Below, in pieces: positions 43,417 through 51,502 of a stretch of DNA of 53,499 bases. The stretch comes from Methylobacterium indicum. GTDB lineage: Bacteria; Pseudomonadota; Alphaproteobacteria; Rhizobiales; Beijerinckiaceae. The notes below the pieces were generated by a model that saw only the letters and a list, made by a program, of their open reading frames with translations, did no database searches and was not told the DNA's origin. Numbering within the stretch: position 1 is the stretch's first letter; every line of letters starts with the position of its first letter. The DNA lies in NCBI RefSeq assembly GCF_001043895.1, contig NZ_JTHF01000030.1, positions 1 through 53,499 on the forward strand, given 5' to 3'. The translations under genes and the position numbers were made by a program.

Positions 43417-44790
43417 ATGTCGACGAGCGTGGGAGGACGCGGGCGCGCGTCCCGCCGGATCCTGTCGGGCTGCCTCGGGCTGGTGCTGGCGCTGGCAACC
43501 CCTGCCCTGCACACCCCGGCCCTGGCGGATACCGCCTTGCGGCCGCGCACCGGCGAGGCCCTGGCACCGGCCAAGCCGGAGGAGGTCGGGCTCTCCTCCG
43601 AGCGGCTCGGCCGGATCAGACAGGTCATGGAGGAGGAGGTGGCCGCCGGCCGCCTGCCCGGTGCCGTGGTGATGATCGCCCGGCGCGGCCGCCTCGCCTA
43701 CGCGGAGAGCATCGGCTTCCGCGACAAGGCCGCCGGGGCGCCGCTGGAGACGAACGCGATCTTCCGCATCTACTCGATGACGAAGCCGCTCGCCTCGGTC
43801 GCCGCGATGACGCTGGTGGAGGAGGGTCGCCTCCAGCTGACCGACCCGGTCTCGAAATACCTGCCCGAGTTCAAGGATCTCAAGGTCGCCGGCACCCGCC
43901 CCAACGCGCTGGGCGAGGCCGCGCCCGACCTCGTCCCGGCCGAGCGCGCGCCGACCGTGCAGGATCTCCTGCGCCACACCGCCGGCCTCGCCTATGGCGA
44001 GATCACCACCAACCCGGCCGTGAAGGCGGCCTACGCCAAGGCCGGCCTGTTCAAGCCCGACTTCGACTACAACACCACCGACCTCACCCCGGAGGAGTTC
44101 ACCGGCCGGATCGCGAGCGCCCCCCTCGCCTACCAGCCCGGCACGGTCTGGCAGTACAGCCTGGCGGTCGACGTGCTCGGCCGCGTCGTCGAGAAGGCCT
44201 CCGGCCGGCGCCTCGGCGACTACCTGGCGGAGCGGGTCCTGCGACCGCTGAAGATGAGCGAGACCGGCTTCTCGGTGCCGGCCGACAAGACCGGGCGGAT
44301 CGCCCAGGCGCTGCCGACCGATCCCGCCACCGGCGCGCCGAACCGGCTCATCGACGGCGCCGTTCCGAAGAACGATTCCGGTGGTGCGGGCGGCTACGGC
44401 ACCGCGGCCGACTACCTGCGCTTCGCCCAGGCTCTCCTCGACGGCGGCAGCCTCGACGGTGCGCGGGTGCTCAGCCGCACCAGCGTCGAGCTGATGACCG
44501 CCGATCATCTCGGCGACCGGATCAAGCCGGTGGTGAGCCCGGGCGAGCTGCTGATGGGCGTGCCCGGCTACACGTTCGGCCTCGGCTTCATGGTGCGCAA
44601 GGAGGCCGGCATCGCCGGGGTGCCGGGCTCGAAGGGCGAGTTCATGTGGGCGGGCTACGCCGGCACCTTCTTCTGGGTCGATCCCAAGGAGGACCTGGCG
44701 GTGGTGATGATGACCCAGGCGCCGGGACCGAGCCGCGCCCATTACCGGCGCGAGATCAAGCAGCTCGTCTACGGCGCCATCGCCGATTGA
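43417..44790 (+). CDS. Serine hydrolase, class C beta-lactamase fold
   Basis: A 457-residue exported protein with a signal peptide (residues about 12-37, ending in PALADT). The catalytic SxxK is Ser120-Met-Thr-Lys123 (RIYSMTKPLASV); the second motif has Tyr247 in WQYSLAVDVLG, where beta-lactamases have YxN, and the third Lys-Thr-Gly box is not obvious (a GGYGTAADYLRF loop occurs instead). That combination points to an EstB/6-aminohexanoate-hydrolase-like esterase or peptidase, not a true cephalosporinase. Periplasmic. The next gene, an M20 amidohydrolase, is 134 bp further. Confidence 0.92.
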   Translation: MSTSVGGRGRASRRILSGCLGLVLALATPALHTPALADTALRPRTGEALAPAKPEEVGLSSERLGRIRQVMEEEVAAGRLPGAVVMIARRGRLAYAESIGFRDKAAGAPLETNAIFRIYSMTKPLASVAAMTLVEEGRLQLTDPVSKYLPEFKDLKVAGTRPNALGEAAPDLVPAERAPTVQDLLRHTAGLAYGEITTNPAVKAAYAKAGLFKPDFDYNTTDLTPEEFTGRIASAPLAYQPGTVWQYSLAVDVLGRVVEKASGRRLGDYLAERVLRPLKMSETGFSVPADKTGRIAQALPTDPATGAPNRLIDGAVPKNDSGGAGGYGTAADYLRFAQALLDGGSLDGARVLSRTSVELMTADHLGDRIKPVVSPGELLMGVPGYTFGLGFMVRKEAGIAGVPGSKGEFMWAGYAGTFFWVDPKEDLAVVMMTQAPGPSRAHYRREIKQLVYGAIAD

Positions 44791-44924
44791 GCCCGTCCGG
44801 GGGCGCGGGCGGCCGGATACGGCCATGCATCCGCGCCCCTGGACTCGCGCCTGCGGTCACCGGAGGATGCGCGCCGTTCAGGCCCGGGCGACACGGGCCG
44901 TCACGTCCCGGAGCCTTCCGCCGC

Positions 44925-46085
44925 ATGTCCCCGATCGACCGCATCTCCGCCGACCACGACGCCCTCACGGCCATCCGGCGCGACCTGCACGCCCATCCCG
45001 AGCTCGGCTTCGAGGAGGTGCGCACCTCCGGCATCGTGGCCGAAAAACTCGCGTCCTGGGGGATCGAGGTCCATCGCGGGATCGGCCGCACCGGCGTCGT
45101 CGGCGTCCTGAAGGGCCGCGGCACCAGCCCGCGCCGTATCGGGCTGCGCGCCGACATGGACGCCCTGCCGATCCAGGAGGCGACGAACCTCCCCTACCGC
45201 TCGACGGTGCCCGGCAAGATGCACGCCTGCGGCCATGACGGCCATACCACGATGCTGCTCGGCGCCGCCAAGTACCTCGCCGAGACCCGCGACTTCGACG
45301 GCACGGCGGTGTTCATCTTCCAGCCCGCCGAGGAGGGACTGGGCGGCGCCCGCGCCATGCTGGCCGACGGGCTGTTCTCGCGCTTTCCCTGCGACGAGGT
45401 CTACGGCCTGCACAACAACCCGGGCGGGCGCTTCGGCGAGCTGTCGGTGCGGACCGGTGCCGCGATGGCGGCGGCCGATTTCTTCGACATCCGCATCGTC
45501 GGCCGCGGCGCCCACGGGGCGCAGCCGCATCGCGGCGTCGATCCGGTGGTGGTCCAGGCCGCCCTGGTCCAGGCGCTCCAGACGATCGTCAGCCGCAACG
45601 CCGACCCGCTGCAATCGGCCGTGCTGTCGATCACCCAGGTCCATGCCGGGGCGGCCTACAACGTGATTCCGGAGGAGGCCCACCTCGCCGGCACGATCCG
45701 CACCTTCGACGACGACATCCGCGCCCTGGTGGCCAAGCGCATGCGCGAGATCGCGGCCGGCATCGCCGCGACCTTCGGGGCCGAGATCGTCGTCGACATC
45801 CGCAACATCTTCTCGGTCCTGCGCAACAGCGAGGCCCAGACGCAGGCCGCCGCCGCGATCGCCACCGAATTGTTCGGCGCGGCCAAGGTCGATACCGCGC
45901 CCGAGCCCAAGATGGGCAGCGAGGACTTCGCCGACATGCTGCTCGCCGTGCCGGGCACCTATGCCTGGCTCGACGGCAAGGCCGGGGCCGCCGTCCACAA
46001 CGCGGCCTACGACTTCGACGACGCCATCATCCCGCTCGGCGCGGCCTACCTCGCCCGGCTGGTGGAGCGGCGCTCGGCGGCGTGA
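44925..46085 (+). CDS. M20 family amidohydrolase (hippurate hydrolase-like)
   Basis: A 386-residue enzyme starting at ATG 44925 (MSPIDRISADHDALTAIRRD). The M20D landmarks are complete: HAHPELGFEE, RADMDALPIQE, MHACGHDGHTTMLLGAAKYL (metal Cys/His), FQPAEEGLGGA (catalytic Glu pair) and GAHGAQPHRGVDP in the lid domain. MGSEDFADML supplies the last metal ligand. It hydrolyses N-acyl amino acids or related amides in the cytoplasm. An in-frame extension upstream overlaps the preceding gene and is not used. A clear hairpin follows the stop. Confidence 0.94.
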   Translation: MSPIDRISADHDALTAIRRDLHAHPELGFEEVRTSGIVAEKLASWGIEVHRGIGRTGVVGVLKGRGTSPRRIGLRADMDALPIQEATNLPYRSTVPGKMHACGHDGHTTMLLGAAKYLAETRDFDGTAVFIFQPAEEGLGGARAMLADGLFSRFPCDEVYGLHNNPGGRFGELSVRTGAAMAAADFFDIRIVGRGAHGAQPHRGVDPVVVQAALVQALQTIVSRNADPLQSAVLSITQVHAGAAYNVIPEEAHLAGTIRTFDDDIRALVAKRMREIAAGIAATFGAEIVVDIRNIFSVLRNSEAQTQAAAAIATELFGAAKVDTAPEPKMGSEDFADMLLAVPGTYAWLDGKAGAAVHNAAYDFDDAIIPLGAAYLARLVERRSAA

Positions 46086-46093
46086 CGGGGTGC

Positions 46094-46122
46094 GGGACCC
46101 GCTCGCCTCGGCGGCGGGTCCC
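46094..46122 (+). terminator. Terminator after the M20 gene
   Basis: A perfect 9-bp stem (gggacccgc/gcgggtccc) with an 11-base loop, followed by the moderately T-rich tcctcgtcattc, begins nine bases past the stop. Confidence 0.7.
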
Positions 46123-46337
46123 TCCTCGTCATTCATGTAGCGTCCTGCAGGTATCTCGCAGGTCTTGTGCCGAGGTCTTGCCGGAAAAGAGCGGTTGCGC
46201 CGGGCCGCCGTCCTGCCGCAGGAGCATGCCCGGATTCCGGGCTCCCGCCGGGACAGCGGGGGCCGGGGTACGGACAGTCCCGGGACGCACTGTACCGCAG
46301 GCGCTCCCAGGATCTCGCAGCGACACGGGATTTCGAG

Positions 46338-46769
46338 ATGACCGAGACCGCCTACGATCCCCAGAACATCTTCGGCAAGATCCTGCGCGGCGAGGTGCCG
46401 TGCCACAAGGTCTACGAGGACGAGCACGTCGTCGCCTTCATGGACGTGATGCCCCAGGCCGACGGCCACACCCTGGTGGTGCCCAAGACCGCGAGCCGCA
46501 ACCTGCTCGACGCGGACCCGGCGACGCTCGGCGCCCTCTACGCCGCCGTGCAGCGCGTGGCCCGGGCCGCCAAGGCGGCGTTCGCGGCCGACGGCGTCGC
46601 GGTCTATCAATACAACGAGGCGGCGGCCGGCCAGACCGTCTTCCACCTCCACGTCCACGTCCTGCCCCGGCACGAGGGCGTCGCGCCGCGCCGCCACGTC
46701 GAGGGCATGGCCGATCCGGACTTGCTCGCCGCCCACGCGGAGCGGATCCGCGCGGCGCTCGCCGACTGA
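46338..46769 (+). CDS. HIT family nucleotide-binding protein (HinT-like)
   Basis: A 143-residue protein from ATG 46338. The histidine triad HLHVHVLP has His103, His105 and His107, the catalytic and phosphate-binding residues of AMP-lysine/phosphoramidate hydrolases. The N-terminus (NIFGKILRGEVPCHKVYEDE) and the DVMPQADGHTLVVPK strand are typical of the HinT branch. Cytoplasmic. It lies 60 bp before a small GNAT gene, with which it may be co-transcribed; the 252 bp before it hold a terminator and no gene. Confidence 0.93.
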   Translation: MTETAYDPQNIFGKILRGEVPCHKVYEDEHVVAFMDVMPQADGHTLVVPKTASRNLLDADPATLGALYAAVQRVARAAKAAFAADGVAVYQYNEAAAGQTVFHLHVHVLPRHEGVAPRRHVEGMADPDLLAAHAERIRAALAD

Positions 46770-46828
46770 CGGGAACCAGCCCGGCCTCGGCCGCGTCCCC
46801 CTCGATACGCGACAGGCCGGGTGACGCC

Positions 46829-46858
46829 ATGCACGCGAACGAGATGCACGCGAACGAG
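46829..46858 (+). repeat. Perfect 15-bp tandem duplication at a gene start
   Basis: The 15 bases atgcacgcgaacgag are present twice in a row at the start of the small GNAT gene, duplicating the start codon and the residues MHANE. Confidence 0.9.
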
Positions 46859-47128
46859 ACGCGCGAGACCGGGATGCGCGACGATCCGGGGCGGAGCCGG
46901 TTCGAGCTCGAGGTGGACGGCGCGGTCGCCTATGCCGATTATCGCCGCCAGCCGGGCACCCTCGTCATCGCCTACGTGTACGCGCCGCCGGTCCTGCGCG
47001 GCACCGGCGCCGCCGACCGGCTGATGCGGGCGGTCGCCGAGACCGCCCGGGCGGAGGGCCGGCAGATCGTGCCGCTCTGCGGCTACGCGGCGGCGTGGCT
47101 GCGCCGCCACCGCGACCTGCCGGGCTGA
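46829..47128 (+). CDS. Small GNAT family N-acetyltransferase (YjdJ type)
   Basis: A 99-residue protein of the minimal single-domain GNAT group (PF14542). RFELEVDGAVAYADYRRQPG, then LVIAYVYAPPVLRGTGAADR and a final IVPLCGYAAAWLRRH match its short fold, with the acetyl-CoA loop LRGTGAA. The frame offers several Met codons (46829, 46844, 46874). The first two result from a 15-bp duplication, so the true start may be any of them; the conserved domain begins only at about residue 24. Function unknown; this group is small and mostly uncharacterised. Confidence 0.85.
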   Translation: MHANEMHANETRETGMRDDPGRSRFELEVDGAVAYADYRRQPGTLVIAYVYAPPVLRGTGAADRLMRAVAETARAEGRQIVPLCGYAAAWLRRHRDLPG

Positions 47129-47130
47129 AA

Positions 47131-47158
47131 CCGATCCGGAGGACCACCGCCGGATCGG
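47131..47158 (+). terminator. Hairpin after the small GNAT gene
   Basis: A perfect 9-bp stem (ccgatccgg/ccggatcgg) with a 10-base loop begins two bases past the stop. No T-tract. Confidence 0.55.
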
Positions 47159-47191
47159 GCATCACGAGCCCGCGCGACGCGTGGGCGAAGC

Positions 47192-47228
47192 CGATTTCCC
47201 GCATCGCGAAGCGATCAGGCGGAAATCG
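47192..47228 (-). terminator. Hairpin after the minus-strand M20 gene
   Basis: Outer arms cgatttcc...ggaaatcg enclose an inner atcgc-gaa-gcgat stem, together forming a long interrupted hairpin nine bases past the stop on the minus strand. Probable end of transcription for that gene. Confidence 0.55.
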
Positions 47229-47237
47229 TACGAGACC

Positions 47238-48653
47238 TCACCCGACCATGTCGAGGGGCGGCGCGAGGCCGTCCGGCAGCGGGCAGCGATAGGGCGTGCG
47301 GGCCAGGCGCTCGGCATGGTCGGCCTTGGCGCGGGCGAGCAGGTCGGGATCGCGCAGGACGTCCACCGCCGTGCCGGCCATCGCCTTGGCGACGTGGATC
47401 ATGCCCTTGTGCGCCGCCGCGTTCATGCCCTGGGCGGTCATCTGCCAGGAATGGCCCGGCGTGCCGATAGCGTAGGTCGCGCCCCGCGCCTGCACGGTCG
47501 GCACCGCCCAGCTCACGTCGCCGACATCGGTCGAGCCCATCATCCGTTCGCCGACCGCCCGCAGCGGCACGATCGCGTCGCAGAGCGGCGCATCGGTGAC
47601 CGGCATGCCGAAGCGGCGATGGGCCGAGACGATGTCCTCGGCGGTCAGCGTCGCCCGGATCTTGTCCGCGAAGGCGCGGTCCTCGGCGTCGAAAGGCGGC
47701 GGCCCGAGGCGCATCAGGTTGGCGTGCATGGCCTCCTCCAGGGGCGGGTTCGCCAGGAGGTTCGACATGGCGCTCACCACCCGGCTCGTCGCCGTGGTCT
47801 CGGTCATCAGGGCGGCGCCCTGCGCGATCTTCTCCACCCGGGCCGCGAGGTCGAGGAGGCTCGGCAGGTCGGCGGCGCGCACGAGATAGCGCACGGTGGC
47901 GCTCGCCTGGACGACGTTGGGGGCGATGCCGCCGGCATCGAGGTAGGCATAATGCACCCGCGCGTCGCTCGGCATGTGCTCGCGCAGGTAGTTCACGCCG
48001 ACATTCATCAATTCGACCGCATCGAGGGCCGAGCGTCCGAGATGCGGGGCGGCGGCCGCGTGCGAGGCCTTGCCGACGAAGGCGAAGTCGATGAGCTGGA
48101 TCGCCAGGGAGACCGGCTCCCAGATCGCCACGAACGGGCCCGGATGCCAGGTGATCGCCACGTCGACGTCGGAAAACACCCCGTCGCGCACCATGAAGGT
48201 CTTGGCGGCGCCGCCCTCCTCCGCCGGGCAGCCGTAATAGCGCACGCGACCGGGCAGGCCTTCCCTGGCGAGCCAGTCCTTGACGGCGGTGGCGGCCAGC
48301 AGCGCCCCGGCGCCGAGCAGGTTGTGGCCGCAGCCATGGCCGGCGCCCTCCCCGGGCCGTGGCCGGTGCTCGGCGATTCCCGCCTCCTGGCTCAGGCCCG
48401 GCAGGGCGTCGTACTCGCCCAGGATCGCGATGACGGGACCGCCCTCCCCGGCCTCGCCCATCATGGCGGTCGGGATGCCGTCGATGCCCTCGGTCACCCG
48501 GAAGCCCTGGGCGCGCAGCATCGCGGTGTGCTCGGCCGCGGAGCGCACTTCCTGGAAGTTGAGCTCCGGCATCGCCCAGACCCGGTCGGAGAGAGCCACG
48601 AACGCCGCCGCATGCTCCTCGACGTGCCGCCAGATCGCCTCGCTGTTGTGCAT
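47238..48653 (-). CDS. M20 family amidohydrolase (AbgB-like)
   Basis: A 471-residue enzyme starting at the ATG complementary to 48651-48653 (MHNSEAIWRHVEEHAAAF), with GAGGAA just upstream. Metal and catalytic motifs are present in the divergent AbgB/p-aminobenzoyl-glutamate hydrolase form: GEYDALPGL, GEGAGHGCGHNLLGAGALLA, YYGCPAEEGGAAKTF and later GSTDVGDVSWAVPTVQ. AbgB works with AbgA on folate breakdown products, but other members of this branch cleave different N-acyl substrates, so the substrate stays open. It is convergent with the small GNAT gene. A second M20 enzyme lies 1.2 kb away on the other strand. Confidence 0.92.
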   Translation of the reverse strand: MHNSEAIWRHVEEHAAAFVALSDRVWAMPELNFQEVRSAAEHTAMLRAQGFRVTEGIDGIPTAMMGEAGEGGPVIAILGEYDALPGLSQEAGIAEHRPRPGEGAGHGCGHNLLGAGALLAATAVKDWLAREGLPGRVRYYGCPAEEGGAAKTFMVRDGVFSDVDVAITWHPGPFVAIWEPVSLAIQLIDFAFVGKASHAAAAPHLGRSALDAVELMNVGVNYLREHMPSDARVHYAYLDAGGIAPNVVQASATVRYLVRAADLPSLLDLAARVEKIAQGAALMTETTATSRVVSAMSNLLANPPLEEAMHANLMRLGPPPFDAEDRAFADKIRATLTAEDIVSAHRRFGMPVTDAPLCDAIVPLRAVGERMMGSTDVGDVSWAVPTVQARGATYAIGTPGHSWQMTAQGMNAAAHKGMIHVAKAMAGTAVDVLRDPDLLARAKADHAERLARTPYRCPLPDGLAPPLDMVG

Positions 48654-48755
48654 GTTTCCTCGTGCCCCGGGGTTGTTGTGCAGGGTTGCCCCGCCCCTTG
48701 TCGCACGATGGGGGCCGGGCGCCATGCGCCCGGCTCGGCCCTGGAATGCGCGCCG

Positions 48756-49385
48756 TTAGCTCATGGCCGCCGCGCGCCGCGCCAGCGCCCGGTCGAGGAA
48801 GCCGAGCCGGTCCTGGCCCCAGAACAATTCGCCGTCGAGCACGAGGGTCGGCGAGCCGAACACGCCGAGCGCCTCCGCCTCCTCGCCGTTGCGGCGATAG
48901 ATGGCCTGCACGGCCTCGTCGCCCTCCGCCGCCACCAGGACGGCGCCGTCGTAGCCGGCCTCGTCGGCGATGGCCCGGCGCACCGCCGGATCGGCGATGT
49001 CGCGCTCCTCGGCCCAGAGCGCCCGCAGGATGGCGTGCGAGAGCGGGAAGGCGTCGAGGCCGGCGGCCTGCGCGGCGATGACGGTCCAGCCGGCATGCTT
49101 GTTCCAGTTCGGCGCCGGGTTCTCCATCGGGTAGTGCCGGGGCGTCACGTTCAACGGCAGGCCGAGATAGTCGCGCCAGCGGGCGAGCTCGACGGCATGA
49201 TAATCGCGTCGCGGCTGCGGCCGGGTCCGGATCGGCACGCCGCCGGTCTTCGGCACCACCTCCTGGAAGTCGAAGGGCTTGAGCACCAGCCGGGCGCGGT
49301 GACGGCGCACGATGTCCTGGAGCCGCGGCCCGCCGAGATAGGCCCAGGGCGAGGACAGGCTGTAGAAGCAGGACAGATCGGGCAT
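48756..49385 (-). CDS. 2-hydroxychromene-2-carboxylate isomerase-like (DsbA fold)
   Basis: A 209-residue thioredoxin-fold protein of the HCCA isomerase/kappa-GST group. The start at the ATG complementary to 49383-49385 has a GGAGG upstream; a second ATG would add nine residues. LSCFYSLSSPWAYLGGPRLQ carries the N-terminal Ser region used for glutathione, and GVFGSPTLVLDGELFWGQDR is the conserved cis-Pro loop. These enzymes isomerise ring-cleavage products of aromatic compounds with glutathione; here no other aromatic degradation genes are seen. It is divergent from a flavin oxidoreductase with only 25 bp between the start codons. Confidence 0.9.
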   Translation of the reverse strand: MPDLSCFYSLSSPWAYLGGPRLQDIVRRHRARLVLKPFDFQEVVPKTGGVPIRTRPQPRRDYHAVELARWRDYLGLPLNVTPRHYPMENPAPNWNKHAGWTVIAAQAAGLDAFPLSHAILRALWAEERDIADPAVRRAIADEAGYDGAVLVAAEGDEAVQAIYRRNGEEAEALGVFGSPTLVLDGELFWGQDRLGFLDRALARRAAAMS

Positions 49386-49410
49386 CGGGACCTCCAGGAT
49401 TGGCACGGGC

Positions 49411-50862
49411 ATGGATATCGACCAGGACAGCGCGGCCGTGAAGGGATTGACACGCCTCGCCGCGGAGGTGCGGCGCGACCTCGCCCGCCTGAACCACCCG
49501 CCCGCGCGCTGGACCCTGCCGGTGGACGGCCCGGACGGGCGCCCCGCCCTCGACGTGCTGGTGGTGGGCGCCGGGATGTGCGGCCAGACCGCTGCCTTCG
49601 CCCTCCTGCGCGAGGGCGTGTCGAACCTCCGGGTGATCGACCAGGCGCCCCGGGGCGCGGAGGGGCCGTGGGGCACCTTTGCCCGGATGGAGACCCTGCG
49701 CTCCCCCAAGCACCTGACGGGCCCGGATCTCGGCATCCCCTCCCTGACCTTCCGGGCCTGGTGGGAGGCGCAGGCCGGCGAGGAGGGCTGGGCCGCCCTC
49801 TACAAGATCCCGCGCCTCGACTGGCTGCGCTACCTCCTGTTCGTGCGCGACACCGTCGGCATCCCGGTGGAGAACGACACCCGCCTCCTGCAGCTCTGGC
49901 CGGCGGACGGGCTGATCGGGGCGCGGATCGAGGGACCGGCCGGGCCCGAGACCCTGTATGCCCGCAAGGTCGTGCTCGCCGGCGGCCGCGACGGATCCGG
50001 CGGCCGGCGGATGCCGCCCTTCGCCACCGGCGGCGCGGGCCGCCTCTTCCACTCCTCCGACCCGATCGACTTCTCCCGCTTCCGCGGCGGCCGAGTCGCG
50101 GTGCTGGGCGCCTCCGCCTCGGCGATCGACAATGCCGCGACGGCGCTGGAAGCCGGGGCCGCCGAGGTGACGCTGTTCGTGCGCCGCTCGCATTTCCCGC
50201 AGGTCAACAAGTCGAAATGGGCCGCCTTCCCGGGCTTCCTGCGCGGCTACGCCGCCCTAGACGACGAACGGCGCTGGGCGTTCACCCGGTACATGATGGG
50301 CGAGGGCACGCCGCCGCCGCACGAATCGGTCCTGCGCTGCACCCGCCATCCGAACTTCTCGGTCCGGTTCGGCGAGGGCTGGACCGGGATCGAGGAGGCG
50401 CCGGACGGCCTCGTGGTCGAGACCCGCAAGGGCCGCTACCCGGTCGAGGCCGCCGTGGTGGCGGTGGGCTTCGACATCGACCTGACGCGGCGCCCGGAGC
50501 TCGACCGCTTCCGGGACGCGGTGCTGACCTGGGGCGAGCGCGTGTCGGCCGCCGAGGCGGAGGCGCATCCGGAGGCCGCCCGCTTCCCCTATCTCGGCGA
50601 CGGGATGCAGATGCTGGAGCGGGCGCCCGGCCGGTTGCCGGAACTCGGCCTGCTGCACGTCTTCAACTGGGGCGTCAGCCTCAGCCACGGCGCGCTCGCC
50701 GGCGACATCCCGGGCCTCGGCATCGGGGCGACGCGCCTCGCCCAGGCCTTGGTGCGCGACCTCTTCGTGGCGCAGGCCGACGACCATTTCCCCCGCATGA
50801 CGGCGCACGAGGACGCCGAGCTGGAGCCGACACCGTTCTTCGTGGCGCGGGAGGCGCGGTGA
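49411..50862 (+). CDS. FAD-dependent oxidoreductase (flavin monooxygenase-like)
   Basis: A 483-residue protein. VLVVGAGMCGQTAAFALL near residue 50 is the FAD-binding GxGxxG loop and VAVLGASASAIDNAATALEA near 230 a second, NAD(P)-type Rossmann loop (GASAS). The region between, KHLTGPDLGIPSLTFRAWWE, is recognisable in flavin monooxygenase-like NAD(P)-binding proteins common in Proteobacteria. It has no signal peptide. The ATG at 49411 lies 25 bp from the start of the divergent isomerase gene; its own ribosome site is weak. It probably oxygenates a small organic substrate; which one is unknown. Confidence 0.9.
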   Translation: MDIDQDSAAVKGLTRLAAEVRRDLARLNHPPARWTLPVDGPDGRPALDVLVVGAGMCGQTAAFALLREGVSNLRVIDQAPRGAEGPWGTFARMETLRSPKHLTGPDLGIPSLTFRAWWEAQAGEEGWAALYKIPRLDWLRYLLFVRDTVGIPVENDTRLLQLWPADGLIGARIEGPAGPETLYARKVVLAGGRDGSGGRRMPPFATGGAGRLFHSSDPIDFSRFRGGRVAVLGASASAIDNAATALEAGAAEVTLFVRRSHFPQVNKSKWAAFPGFLRGYAALDDERRWAFTRYMMGEGTPPPHESVLRCTRHPNFSVRFGEGWTGIEEAPDGLVVETRKGRYPVEAAVVAVGFDIDLTRRPELDRFRDAVLTWGERVSAAEAEAHPEAARFPYLGDGMQMLERAPGRLPELGLLHVFNWGVSLSHGALAGDIPGLGIGATRLAQALVRDLFVAQADDHFPRMTAHEDAELEPTPFFVAREAR

Positions 50863-50920
50863 GGCACTCCGCGGGCTCGTCGCGCGGACAGGCCTCCCGC
50901 CGGGATCCGTCGACACGTGT

Positions 50921-50948
50921 CCTGTGCGACCCGGCCAGCCGGATCGCA
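50921..50948. terminator. Bidirectional hairpin between convergent genes
   Basis: tgtgcga pairs with tcgcaca around cggc/gccg inner arms, in the 106-bp gap between the flavin oxidoreductase and the proX end. A perfect palindrome (gacacgtgtc, 50910-50919) sits just before it. Likely terminator for both strands. Confidence 0.55.
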
Positions 50949-50968
50949 CACGGAATCGTCGCGCGCCG

Positions 50969-51502
50969 TCAGGCCGCCGCCTCGTCCCCCGTCCCGCCGG
51001 GCAGCCCGAACGGCTCCGGCGCGTGACCCTCGGCCCGCAGGGCGGCCAGCAGGTCGGCCGGGGTCAGTGTTACGGTGCGGTCGCTCACAAGCGGGTGGAC
51101 GTTGATCCGCTCCTCGGCGAGCAACGCGTCCTCGATGAACACCTTCACGGCGCCGGGCGCGGCGTTGAGGGCGGCCAGCGGCGAAACGGCGCCGCTCTCG
51201 ACGCCGAGCTGCTCGCGCAGGGCGTCCGGGCTGGCGAAGGACAGGCCGCCGCGGGCGCCGAGGACGGAGCGGAAGCCCTTGAGGTCGACCTGCGCGTCGT
51301 GGCGCAGCGTGACCAGGAAGTAGGTCTTCTTCCCGTCGCGCAGGAAGAGGTTCTTGGTGTGCGCCCCCGCGATGTCGCCGCAGGCCGCCATCATCGCCTC
51401 GACGGTCAGGACCGGAGGATGCTCGTGGAGGGTGTAGGGGGTGCCGCGTTCGCGCAGCCGCGCCAGGAGGTCGTCCGAGGTCAGGGGCATGGTCGGTCTC
51501 AT
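50969..51502 (-). CDS. proX: Prolyl-tRNA deacylase (ProX/YbaK family)
   Basis: A 177-residue free-standing trans-editing protein that hydrolyses mischarged tRNA, usually Ala-tRNA(Pro). The YbaK/ProRS-INS fold is clear: TPYTLHEHPPVLTVEAMMAA, then GAHTKNLFLRDGKKTYFLVT with the active-site Lys, and AVSPLAALNAAPGAVKVFIE with the conserved GxxSP-type loop. The start is the ATG (complement of 51500-51502) overlapping the etfB stop by 4 bp; a second ATG lies four residues in. Being coupled to a catabolic electron transfer flavoprotein is unexpected for a translation-quality factor. Confidence 0.93.
   Translation of the reverse strand: MRPTMPLTSDDLLARLRERGTPYTLHEHPPVLTVEAMMAACGDIAGAHTKNLFLRDGKKTYFLVTLRHDAQVDLKGFRSVLGARGGLSFASPDALREQLGVESGAVSPLAALNAAPGAVKVFIEDALLAEERINVHPLVSDRTVTLTPADLLAALRAEGHAPEPFGLPGGTGDEAAA

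Noticed and set aside
43417..44790. Antibiotic-resistance beta-lactamase
   Set aside because: The SxxK motif is present, but the YxN and KTG boxes are not in the class C form, so an esterase/peptidase of the same fold is more likely.
47181..49410. Plus-strand open frame running across the M20 and isomerase genes into the flavoprotein region
   Set aside because: No recognisable domain and antisense to two genes with full motif sets; the real plus-strand gene starts at 49411 in another frame.
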